A stretch of DNA of 64,000 nucleotides from Ailanthus altissimus. Taxonomy: Eukaryota > Streptophyta > Magnoliopsida > Sapindales > Simaroubaceae. Below, piece after piece: positions 54,286-64,000 of this stretch; position 1 is the stretch's first letter, and every line of letters starts with the position of its first letter. The DNA is taken from positions 34,594,501 to 34,658,500 of the forward strand of contig OX327684.1 in the NCBI GenBank assembly GCA_946807835.1, given 5' to 3'. Under the pieces are notes generated by a model, which had not been told where the DNA came from, made no database searches, and was given only the letters and a program-made list of their open reading frames with translations. A program made the position numbers and the translations under genes.

Positions 54286-57200
54286 ATGGAAAAGCAAGAC
54301 AGTGATACCATCCATAATTGCGTGATCAAGCTGGTTAGTACTTTTATTTCTTTTAAAAAAATTAATCCTAAAAATCATACTGCTATTAGCAGTGGAGCTT
54401 AGTCACTAAGGCGATGTTCAATTGCAGAGAGTGAACCCTAAAAAACGAAGAGACAAGGTCTACATAGGATGTGGAGCTGGATTTGCAGGTGACAGGCCAA
54501 TGGCAGCTCTTAAGTTGCTTCAAAGAGTCAAACAACTTAACTATCTTGTACTTGAGTGTTTGGCCGAACGCACCCTTGCTGACCGTTTTCAGGCTACGTT
54601 ATCTGGTGGCGATGGCTATGATTCTCGTAGTATGTTTCTGCTTACTTCATTTTCCATTTTTCTATGTCATTCTTTTCGTTTTATTAATTTTTACTTAAAC
54701 GTTTATTTTTCAGTTTGTGATTGGATCCGTTTGCTCTTGCCATTGGCTGTGCGGAGAGGGACTTGCATAATTACTAACATGGGTGCAAGTAAAGTTCTTA
54801 AAGGCTCAATCTTAATGCCATGCAAATCTTAAAGATTGAACCTTTTATGTGATACTGATATGCTAATTCTTGTGTAATGTTTATTCTTTTTTCCCCCCTC
54901 AAAAATCATCTGATGTCTCTGTTTATTGAAATACTTTTTTCCGATCTTATTCCATCCAGTGGACCCACCCGGCGCACAGGAGAAGGTAATAGAAATGGCC
55001 ACTAGTCTGGGGCTCAATGTTTTCGTTGCTGTGGCTCATGAAGTTTCTGTAACAGAATCAGGTATGCCTGGTCTGTTATGGAGTATTTAATAAACTACAT
55101 GTGTATTATATTATGTGGGATTTCTTTTCTGCCAAAAAAAGAGAAATTGCTACTTAGTTCAATCAAGGCCATATATGACACATGCATATTCATTTTTCCT
55201 GGTTGTTTTCTTTTTCCTTTATATGTTTACCCTTATAGGAATTGTTGTTGCATATTCAGGTTCAGGGTCCTCTACTAAGAAATCATATATCATGGAAGGT
55301 GTAAGAATCTGGTACTCTCGTGGTTATTTTTCTTAAGAATTTAATGCGCATACCTGCACTTTTTCAAATAATTTATTTATTTTGTGATATTTACCAATAC
55401 TAATGATGATTCTGATTTCTGTGTAAAAACTTCTCCCTCATGTAACTAAGTACCTTTATATATGGTGGCCCAGTAAAAATAAAATTCGATTTGGAGGAAA
55501 TGGTTCCTTTTTCTCTTTTTCTCCCAACTCAAAGCTCACTCACCTGCTGGTTTAATTCTCTAAGGGTATCAGTACTTATCTGGGAGCAGCTCCTATTGTT
55601 GAATGTCTGGAGAGGTATAAACCAAATGTTATCATCACTTCTCGGGTTGCTGACGCTGCCTTATTTTTAGCACCAATGGTATAAGATTTTATTCCTTCTT
55701 GTAACACCTCTGCTTTCATTTTTTTTCTCTGGGAGATTTAGTAATGGAGTGACATGGTTTTCATAATTTTGTAAATGACTTATGATCTAATTGATATTTG
55801 GTTAGGTCTATGAACTAGGGTGGAATTGGGATGACTTAGAGCAGCTGGCACAGGGTACCCTAGCTGGCCACCTTCTAGAGTGTGGTTGTCAACTTACAGG
55901 GGGATACTTCATGCATCCAGGTGGACTTTATTTTAGCTCTGTAGCAGCTCTGCTTTGAGCTCATTAAGCTTGGTGACGAATTTTGACACTTCCGTTGTAA
56001 TTTTTCTTGTATCTGTACTGTAGGAGATAAGTATCGGGAGATATCTTTTCAGAATCTGCTTGATCTCTCACTCCCTTATGCTGAAATTAGCTCTGATGGA
56101 AAAGTATGTGTAGCGAAGGCTGAAGGTAGTGGTGGAGTTTTGAATTTTAGCACCTGTGCTCAACAACTTCTTTATGAGGTTGGGGATCCAGGTGCTTATG
56201 TCACTCCTGATGTGGTGAGCTGGACATGCCTATCAAGAACTTGTGATCATGACAAATGATGATGTAGAAGTAAAAGGTGACAAAGAAGTTAAAGTTGACA
56301 ACTACATTGTTAATGCAGGTAATTGACTTTCGGGATGTATCTTTCCAGACACTGTCAAGTCATAAAGTTCTCTGTGCCGGAGCAGAAGCATCAACTGGAT
56401 CAGTACCTGAAAAACTCTTGCAGTTGGTTCAGAAGGTAACTTTTTGAATGCATCGGTTTACTTCAATTATGGAGGACATGAGCCATCACTTGGGGCTCTA
56501 CTCTTTTGCTATGTTCTAATTTTCTAGTTTTCAGGACTGTGGATGGAAGGGATGGGGCGAGGTATCCTACGGAGGACATGAATGTGTTAAACGAGCTAGA
56601 GCTGCTGAATTTTTGGTACTCCCTTATGGAATAATTTAGCCAGTTTGATGTCTCAGAGTGACATTCATTATGTTAATTCTCAGTGTCTACTTGAAACATC
56701 CAAGATCCAAATGCTTTTAGCTTATAATTATGTTCAAAAGTAATTTACTTTTCTCTTGCTTTCCATGTATGATTAGGTAAGGTTATGGATGGAAGAAGTA
56801 TTTCCCGGAGTTAATCACAATATACTTTCGTATATCATTGGATTTGATAGCTTGAAGACGACTGGCATGAGCAGTGAAACTTCATCATGGAGGGCTTATG
56901 AAGATATTAGATTGCGCATGGATGGTCTATTTGAGGTGAAGGATCACGCTACAAAATTCACTGAAGAATTCATTGCATTGTATACAAATGGACCAGCTGG
57001 CGGCGGCGGCATTAGGTTATTTTCTTATAGGAGTCTTCTTCCTTTATTGTTTTAAAAATGCTGGAGCATGTTACTGACTGAATGCTCTGTATAAGGTTTT
57101 TGAAATCATTTGACTTTGTTCAAAGTAATTTTCTTCTTGCTTATGTTACTTGCCCCTTAATTTATGATCTCTGTGACCTAACCTCATTTTTATTTTTCCT

Positions 57201-58153
57201 GGGGAATTACTTTTTGTTTCGTAAATGCAGCACCGGCCACAAAAAAGAGATTGTTCTTGAGAAGCAATTGGTACTCTCTCTCTCCCTCATTTACTTTCTA
57301 TCTGCAAACTTGTCAAGGCACAAGAATTTTTTAATTAAGCTATATTTTTTCTAAAGCTAATCATCAGCTTCTGCTCCTGTTCTGTTTTTTTTTTTTTTTT
57401 TTCTTTTGAATCTCTCCATTTTCACATGTAGTGTTAAAATGTATGTTTCCATATAGCCTGAAATCTGTGATAATCTTGTTTAATTTCAATCGGGTATCTC
57501 ATCCCTTTCTAGACTATGGTTTAAATTTCTCTGTTGTAGGGGATAGTAAATTTAGTTATAAGAAAATGTTTCTATGGTCATTCAGGTTGGCAGGGAACAT
57601 GTTTTCTGGCAAACTGGATTGAAGTGCACAAAAGTAGCAGACTCAGATGCTCAACAGATAGCCCTTGAAGAAAATTTGCTAAAAACCAATGGTTCTTCAT
57701 TGTCACCAGAATCAAATGCAGAATATTCTTGCGTGGATAATACTTCACAAGAAATTCACCTTTCTCCTGCTCCATCTGGGCGGAAGATTGCTCTTTATAC
57801 TGTATGTCATAGTAGGGCGGGAGATAAAGGAAATAACTTGAATTTCTCCATAATCCCACACTTCCCTCCAGATTTTGAGAGGTTGAAGATGATCATAACA
57901 CCCGTGGGTGAAGGAAGTAGTCTCAACTCTTCTAAATACCTCTTCATTTCCTGACCCAGATGCCATCAATAGGAGAGACCAATGGGTTAATGAACATGTA
58001 AAGGTTGAAATTTATGAAGTTAGAGGAATATATTCTTTGAATATTGTGGTTCGGGACATTTTAGATGGTGGTGTCAACTGTTCTCGGAGGATTGATCGGC
58101 ACGGCAAAACCATATCTGATCTCATTCTCTCCCAGCAAGTTGTATTGCCGTGA
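54286..58153 (+). CDS. Acyclic terpene utilisation family (AtuA/DUF1446) protein, frameshifted in last exon
   Basis: Plant homologue of bacterial AtuA (PF07287); its biochemical role in plants is not established. Exons: 54286-54333, 54428-54629, 54714-54788, 54960-55061, 55260-55300, 55565-55678, 55806-55920, 56024-56214, 56319-56435, 56535-56615, 56777-57015, 57231-57270, 57586 onward. Joined in phase they give a 577-residue protein stopping at 57954. Signatures: [13 protein letters not shown] near the start, [69 protein letters not shown] and [21 protein letters not shown]. The family's C-terminal segment continues in another frame to 58153 ([46 protein letters not shown]). Two bases appear to be missing at about 57904, between the Pro codon and TGG-GTG. 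The lesion removes the last 80 or so residues and adds about 16 wrong ones. Recent pseudogene, truncated allele or assembly error. Confidence 0.88.
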
Positions 58154-59233
58154 TGAAGTGATTCAAGCACTGTACCCGCTTCTTAAAGGTTGAACAACTT
58201 GCAATAGTTTTCATATCTGTTCAGTTTTTTCTTTTTGGATATTTGTCACTTTACTGAATATTGCTGATTATTTTGTCACCGAAATTTTAGAATTAAACTG
58301 ATTCCAGAATACCTTACGATTCTTATAGCTATTATTCTTAACTGGGAATATTTTGTTTTCAGATCTAAAGAGGCCCAAAGCTAGCCAACCTTAATCCAAG
58401 TCCAATAAGCCCATGATATGTGATTGGTTTAAAGTAGTACTATTAACATAGAAGATCTGAATAATTGAAGGAAGCCTAGCTTATGTCAGCTCCATTTTTT
58501 CTGTTTTTCTCCCTAAAATATGTGAAACATCTGTATTTAATGGTTGTACCTAATGCGAACCTTTAGCAATCCGAAAGTGGGATTCCCCTGAAAAATGATT
58601 TTGGCAGTTGCGTGAGTGAACTAAGCAACATTAAAATCAATAGTCCATCCCACACAATGCAGCTTAATTTTGGACCGTTAAGACCATCCACTTGTCTGTT
58701 AAGTGTTACTATCCATCCATCGCATTGGTAATTAAATGGTTGGCTGACCATTTTAACAGCTGGGTTTGACTTGCGTCACATCCATTTTTTTCACATTTGA
58801 CACTCAGCTACAGCCACAGGCAAATGCAGAAACAGTTATTTTATTAGAATTGAAAAAGTCAGAGCCCCAACCTTATTTCACTCTGATAACATTGGATTGC
58901 ATCCACGATTAGAGCGCTAACATTGCAAACTTACCTCAGAATGTTGGGATCTCCAATCACGTGTCCACCATTTACATGTCAATACAAATCAAATATCCAC
59001 CATGGCAAGAAAAGGCAAATAGTCTATTATAACCTGGATATAAATCTGTTTTTGTATAAACAGAACTAGGACTTTGTTTATTCTGAACTTGTCTGAGGCA
59101 CTAAGCGGTTAGTGGGGTGCTTTGTTTTTTTAGCATTTTCTTTGATCCTCAGCCAACCTGAAACATTAGTTGTTTCCTGTAAGATCTTCAAAAAGTTTCC
59201 GAATTTCGGATCTTTTTCGAAGAAGGGAAAAGA
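58154..59233. other. Spacer between AtuA-like and PLIM2-like genes
   Basis: 3' UTR then moderately AT-rich sequence; no coding exon recognised. The leader of the LIM gene starts within the last 200 bases. Confidence 0.6.
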
Positions 59234-60529
59234 ATGGCATTCACTGGAACCCTGGACAAATGCAAGGCTTGTGATAAAACTGTTTATGTGGTTGACATGT
59301 TATCCCTCGAAGGAGTTCCTTACCATAAATCCTGCTTCAAATGCAGCCATTGCAAAGGAACTCTTGTGGTATATTATGTTTCTTCTTTTTAATTTATGTT
59401 TTTTCCTTTTTGTTTTAAAGTTTATTATTACTTTTTTTTTTATTTCATTCAAAAATGTATCATTGCCAGATGAGCAACTACTCCTCCATGGATGGAGTCC
59501 TCTACTGCAAGCCTCATTTCGAGCAACTTTTCAAGGAATCTGGCAATTTCAGCAAGAACTTTCAGACAGGTAAGAACCCATCTTGTCTCTCTGAGAGACA
59601 ATTTTGGCAAGAATTTTCATAACATTGAATAGATGCCATTGCATAAGATTTGGCTAGTAATGTGTTTACTTATTGGTGAATGATCTTACAGGAAAGTCTG
59701 ACAAGCAAACTGACCTGGTATGTTTTCAGATTCTGTACTTTTGAATGAGTATTATAGGATGCTTTTGAATGTCCCATCATAATGATAACCCAAACACGTG
59801 TTAAATTTCCACTGAAATTGGAAATCCTTGTACTAGATGAGACTTGTCACCTTCAACCGCCAATATGTAATCCTCTAATTTTATTTAATTTTTTCCCTTT
59901 TATATTAATGATAACATGAGAACTTTGATAACTGCTACAGAATAGGACCCCCAGCAAACTCTCCACCATGTTCAGTGGAACCCAAGACAAATGTGCTGCT
60001 TGCGAGAAAACTGTGTACCCCCTGGAGAAGGTCTGTAACTCTGGAATCAATGTCGTATCTTTCATCACAAGTATGGATCATTGAGAGATTAGTTGACTAA
60101 CAATTAGGCCAAGTGAGAAATTCATATAGGATCTCTTATGTTGGCAACGTTAAAAGTTCAATCCCATTTTTGAATGGTCATTGAGAGAGAGCTTTCAGCC
60201 TTTAATCAACTTTAACTTGGCATTGATCTCATATAAAAAAACAGGTGACAATGGAGGGAGAATGTTTCCACAAGACATGCTTCAGGTGTGCTCACGGGGG
60301 CTGCCCTCTCACACACTCATCCTATGCTGCTCTTGATGGAGTTCTCTACTGCAAGCATCACTTTGCTCAGCTCTTCATGGAGAAAGGCAATTATAGCCAT
60401 GTCCTCAAGGCTGCTAACCACAGAAGAACTGCTTCTTCAAGTTCTACACCACCTCCTGAACCAGCTGAGACTAAACCAGAGGATGATATTGAGCCTAGTG
60501 CCGAAGACCAGTCACAGGAGCAATCTTAA
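59234..60529 (+). CDS. Two-LIM-domain actin-bundling protein, PLIM2 type
   Basis: Plant two-LIM proteins bind and bundle actin filaments; PLIM2 members are pollen-enriched. Exons: 59234-59368, 59470-59569, 59692-59717, 59941-60030, 60245-60529. They join in phase to 211 residues. LIM1 ligands are Cys10, Cys13, His31, Cys34, Cys37, Cys40, Cys58 and His61 (KCKACDKTVYVVDMLSLEG, YHKSCFKCSHC, VLYCKPHF). LIM2 has Cys105, Cys108, His126, Cys129, Cys132 and the family's CPLTHSSY, VLYCKHHF. The inter-LIM linker (NRTPSKLSTMFSGTQDKC) and an acidic Glu/Ser-rich tail ending QSQEQS support the PLIM2 clade rather than WLIM1/WLIM2. An ADF relic with pollen-type wording lies at 5 kb, but the two loci are too distant to be linked functionally. 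No lesion. Confidence 0.93.
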
Positions 60530-61070
60530 TTCATAAAAACTTCTCCATGAATTCTTCTCTTCCCCACCATTTCGAGTTTTTAAGAGCTTTTATTTCGTGG
60601 AAGGCCTTTCTCATCAAGTTGAAATTCTTGTCTTGTTGTTCACAATCACAAATTGTTTTCAATTGTCTTATTTTATGTTCTTGATACCAATCATGTGATA
60701 CACTTTATTAAATTCTTTACATGTTGCCAAAAATTATTTGGCTGCTGTCAAATTTGATTATGCAGATATTAAACTTTGATTCTTTGGTGTAATGAATCTG
60801 TTACTTGGACGAATTTGAATTAAGACAGGCACCGGATAAATGGAATGTAATTGTAACAAGGCCTGATGAAAGTTATTTAATTGCTTAACCAAAAAAGTCA
60901 GTAGAATAAAGTTAAATACAGTCTCAACATAACCCAACACTCAAAACACCCACCGAGCACATTCTAACTTACATCTAAAATAAACACCCGTTATTAGGAA
61001 AGAACTCCTCTACACATTCAAGAACAAGAATTTTGTTGCCAACATCTCTCTCGTTCTCTTTCTCGCCACC

Positions 61071-62670
61071 ATGTTAATCCTCAAATCACAGAAAAGTATT
61101 CTACTAAAAGAGGCCGTGGCATCATTGGCAAATATGAATCACACTGAAGCCTCCATCTACTACAATCAAGACGGATTATCTCTCTGCGTTTGTGAGGTGC
61201 ATAGGCGCAGCATGCACATGCTCATGGCTGTGCTTCACCTCCGGCCTTCAAGTTTCGAAATATTTGACTGTGGCAAACCAGGCCACATAGTCATTGACCT
61301 GAATGCCTTTTCTGAATTACTCAACCAGGCTACTGATAATGAGGCCATCGCTATCAATTTTGGTGACATCCGAAAGATCAAGACCTATCGTGGTGACAAG
61401 ACCATTAAGTTTCGTTTTAAAGATTTGGGTAGGTTCATCTTTTCGTTTCTTGGAATCTTGCTTGTTCCAAGATTTTGGATGTTATATTTTTGTTTGCGTG
61501 CTGAGAATACATGGAAAAGAAATGCTCGTTGAATTGTAGGTTTTGTAGTATAAAGTTAACAAGAAACAAGAGGCTTGTCTCAAGTTTGAGAACTTCGGTT
61601 TATATTCCTCCAGGTGGTTTTTTGCTGGCACTTGACTCTATACCAGAAAGTTACGTTTGAAGGTCTGGGTAATATTTGAGGATGAATACTGTAATATAAC
61701 GTCTCTTTTGTTTGGTTTCTAAGAATATGTGGAAAGAGAAAGGATCTTGATTCTATATCTTGAGTATTTGGACACAAAAAATAAGAACTGGATTCAAATG
61801 AGCATTGTAGCCATTTACCATGGTAATCAGTTGAGTATTTTAGAGGCGAAAATAAAGAAATTTGAAGAAACATGGACTAATAGTGCTAATAGTGCAACAT
61901 ATCTAGGAGTCTGGTTTCTGATTAAGAGTAATCTGGTAATTGCGTGCTATTGTTCAACTTTCCATGGTGCCTCTAGATTCAAACGCGCTTTTTGGTTTAA
62001 CTTGTGGTGAATTTAATCTCAGGCAGTGGCCAAACCCGATACTTTGAAATGGAATTTTCTAAAGCTAATAGAGATCCTCTGGATAGATGTGAATGGCAAT
62101 ATGATGATCTGGCCATCGGTATTTCTGCTCAAGAGTTCAATCGTGTTTTCACCGAGCTGGACATTCCTGGGGAAAACAGTAATTATTTGATTATCCACTT
62201 ACCCTTTGCTGATACATCAATGACATGGAATTAACTGGTCTAAGTTTTGTGCAGGGACTGATGACTTATTTTTTATCTTTATAAGCAATGAACAACTGAA
62301 ATTCTCAACAAGGGATAAGGAGATTATCCTTGCTAAAGAGGTAGTCTGTTCTTTGAATGACATGTCATGCTTCTGGCTGGTGCATTCTTAATCATTTTAC
62401 ATGAGTTGGTAGAAGTTGGATATTTAAGACCTTGAGTTCAGTTCTCTTTTTATGCAGCTAGGGCAGTATGAACTTCGCGGTGCCGAAATAAAGCAGCCGA
62501 TTAAGCAAGGATACAGTGTTGATTTAGCAAGTTCATACTTGAGAGCAGTAAAGATGACAGACAAGGTGTGGTTGCTTATATCCAATGAGTTGGGTACCTT
62601 GCTGAAATGCCAACTTGGGCAACTGGGTGACGTGTTATTTGACTTGTATCCATGCACAGTGTTAGAGTGA
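61071..62670 (+). CDS. Strongly diverged PCNA-like sliding clamp
   Basis: Canonical PCNA is a homotrimeric ring that tethers polymerases to DNA in the nucleus. Exons: 61071-61428, 62023-62178, 62255-62340, 62458-62670. They join in phase to 270 residues; canonical plant PCNA is about 264. The fold signature aligns along its whole length: SILLKEAVASL with SLLKKVLEAIKDL, DGLSLCVCEVHR with TGFSLQAMDSSH, SFEIFDC with GFEHYRC, IVIDLNAFSELL with MGMNLNNMAKML, AQEFNRVFTEL with SAEFARICKDL, and LKFSTRD with VKFSTRG. The interdomain loop (residues 132-154) has exactly the canonical length and keeps Leu139, Glu143 and Tyr146, but places Arg141 where canonical Ile128 lies. Several DNA-facing lysines are replaced (KML-K becomes ELL-N). 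Frame and splice sites are intact, so it is probably expressed. It does not read as Rad1, Hus1 or Rad9. Confidence 0.85.
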
Positions 62671-63032
62671 GGCTTAAGTGTTAACTGATCTACGGAAAAT
62701 GTGAACAAACATTAGACTCAAGGCTCGTCTTGTAGTTGTAAAACAATTCTTTTCTTTCAAACCACTGCACTTTTATGTCTGAGTTAATACAATTTTTGTG
62801 TTTTGGGTTCAGGGTGAAACTTAAAAGTGAAATTTACAAATATGACAGTCGTGCCTCTGTTTGTTGTAACTAATGGCCGGCCTCTTTCTATTTGCTCTGC
62901 TCCCGCGTCTCCTAATTGGAAATTGCTCTGGAAACAGACTTTCAGCGTGGCAAGATCATATTTGTATCTAACTCTTAACACGTGAAATAGGAACATCTAA
63001 TTATTAAGTTTTAATTAAGTGGTCTCGTATTT
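62671..63032. other. 3' flank of PCNA-like gene
   Basis: 3' UTR and short spacer. No exon seen. Confidence 0.6.
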
Positions 63033-63719
63033 AAAGGTGGGCATGATTCAATTTGATTCTGATCAGGTATAATTCAGTTTGGTCTTGTTTTTGTTAAAAT
63101 CGAATTATATTGATTTGATTTAATTTTTTTAAAAAATAAAATTAAAAAATTAGATTTAAAGAAAAAAAATCAAATTGAACTAAACTTTTTTGGGTTTAGT
63201 CCGATTCATTTTTTTTTAATTTTGGACACTTTTATTTTTTTATTTTAAATTTAGGCTTTTATAATTTATTTATTCAAAAAAATTATTGGATCATTTTTTG
63301 ACTTAATTTTTAGGTCTATTTTATATTATTGTAATTATAATTTACTTAATTTAAAATTAATTTATTTTTTAAAATTATTAATAATATATTAATTTCTAAT
63401 AATATTTATAAAATAAAGCGATTATATGTAGATTTATATATTATAAATTTAAAATTTAAAAATCTTTTTTATTTTTTTATTTTTTATTTTTAATTTAATG
63501 AGAGATTATACATGAGTAAGTTTATATTTATATTTTAATTCTCTAATTATTTAACACCGCATAATAATTTAAATTAATTTTATTAAAATATTTATTTTTT
63601 GATTTATTTTTTATTTTAAAAAATTGACTAAAAAAATCAATAAACTTTTTTATTATAAAATAATTAAACCAAATAACTAATTCAAATTAATTCAATTCCT
63701 AGTTTAAATTGCCCACCCT
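63033..63719. mobile_element. MITE-like AT-rich element with hAT-type ends
   Basis: The left end AAAGGTGGGCATGATTCAAT and the reverse complement of the right end AAGGGTGGGCAATTTAAACT share the GGTGGGCA terminus (63036-63043 and 63710-63717), and similarity extends inward (AATTCAGTTTGG / AATTAGTTATTTGG). GGTGGGCA termini are common in non-autonomous plant hAT elements. About 690 bases, no coding capacity. The flanking 8-base duplication is not clear. Confidence 0.55.
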
Positions 63720-64000
63720 TATCCATACTTTTGTAATGACTTTTACACTTGCACGATCGCGTACAAGTTAAGCCTTCGGTTCCATGCCACGTAAAAAAAA
63801 AAAAGAGAAAGTCACGTGCTATACATACAGCTGATTCCAAGCTTTGCCTAATTGAAAAACTTTTTTAATGACGTGGCAAATAATGATATGTTATTCATCA
63901 GCCGTTAATGCTACGCTCAGGCAGCGTGAAGGTCAAGCTATCAGTACCAGCGCTTATATATTTGGTCGAAACCTCTTCTCTCTCCCGCCCACGGCTCTTG
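63720..64000 (+). promoter_or_regulatory. Probable promoter of a gene outside the window
   Basis: Composition changes abruptly from the AT-rich element to mixed sequence with CACGTGC near 63812 and GACGTGGCA near 63870. A TATA box (TTATATATTT) lies at about 63954-63963, followed by a CT-rich leader-like tract (CCTCTTCTCTCTCCC). The gene itself would begin past 64000. Confidence 0.5.

Noticed and set aside
61729..62010. 93-codon frame inside intron 1 of the PCNA-like gene
   Set aside because: Splicing from 61428 to 62023 restores the clamp alignment without it. It has no similarity to PCNA.

Overview
The window is nuclear DNA of a flowering plant, almost certainly a eudicot. Intergenic DNA is AT-rich. 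Genes have many short GT-AG introns, and the families are plant-specific (remorin, R2R3-MYB, plant two-LIM protein, plastid carboxyltransferase alpha, DEAD-box helicase of the RH6/RH8/RH12 type). The species cannot be named from sequence alone. All exon models below were assembled by eye from splice sites, reading-frame phase and family similarity. Every multi-exon model closes in phase except where a lesion is stated.

Layout. 1-4.7 kb: no gene recognised. 5.0-5.8 kb (+): actin-depolymerizing factor of the ADF7/ADF10 type with a frameshift, probably a pseudogene. 6.4-13.9 kb (-): tandem pair of GT90 (CAP10/rumi-like) glycosyltransferases. 16.4-19.5 kb (-): tRNA adenosine deaminase 1, divergent from a remorin at 20.8-23.9 kb (+). 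24.4-26.6 kb: decayed hAT (Ac-like) transposon. 27.0-29.2 kb (-): R2R3-MYB close to MYB17. 29.2-33 kb: intergenic. 33.2-38.2 kb (-): DHH1/DDX6-type RNA helicase with a 3'-UTR intron. 38.2-42.8 kb: intergenic with a SINE. 42.8-47.3 kb (-): plastid acetyl-CoA carboxylase carboxyltransferase alpha. 48.4-48.9 kb: nested palindromic MITE-like repeat. 51.2-53.3 kb (+): HIT zinc-finger protein (ZNHIT2-like). 54.3-58.2 kb (+): AtuA/DUF1446 protein with a frameshift in its last exon. 59.2-60.5 kb (+): PLIM2-type two-LIM protein. 61.1-62.7 kb (+): a strongly diverged PCNA-like sliding clamp. 63.0-63.7 kb: MITE-like element, then the promoter of a gene outside the window.

The genes do not form one pathway. 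They are ordinary independent plant loci: cytoskeleton (ADF relic, PLIM2), wall or secretory glycosylation (GT90 pair), RNA metabolism (ADAT1, RH8-like), plastid lipid synthesis (accA), membrane scaffold (remorin), transcription (MYB17-like) and complex assembly (ZNHIT2). The most unusual coding item is the PCNA-like gene. It keeps the clamp fold signature but has lost several DNA-facing lysines and has a changed partner-binding loop. I see no multi-gene novel system.
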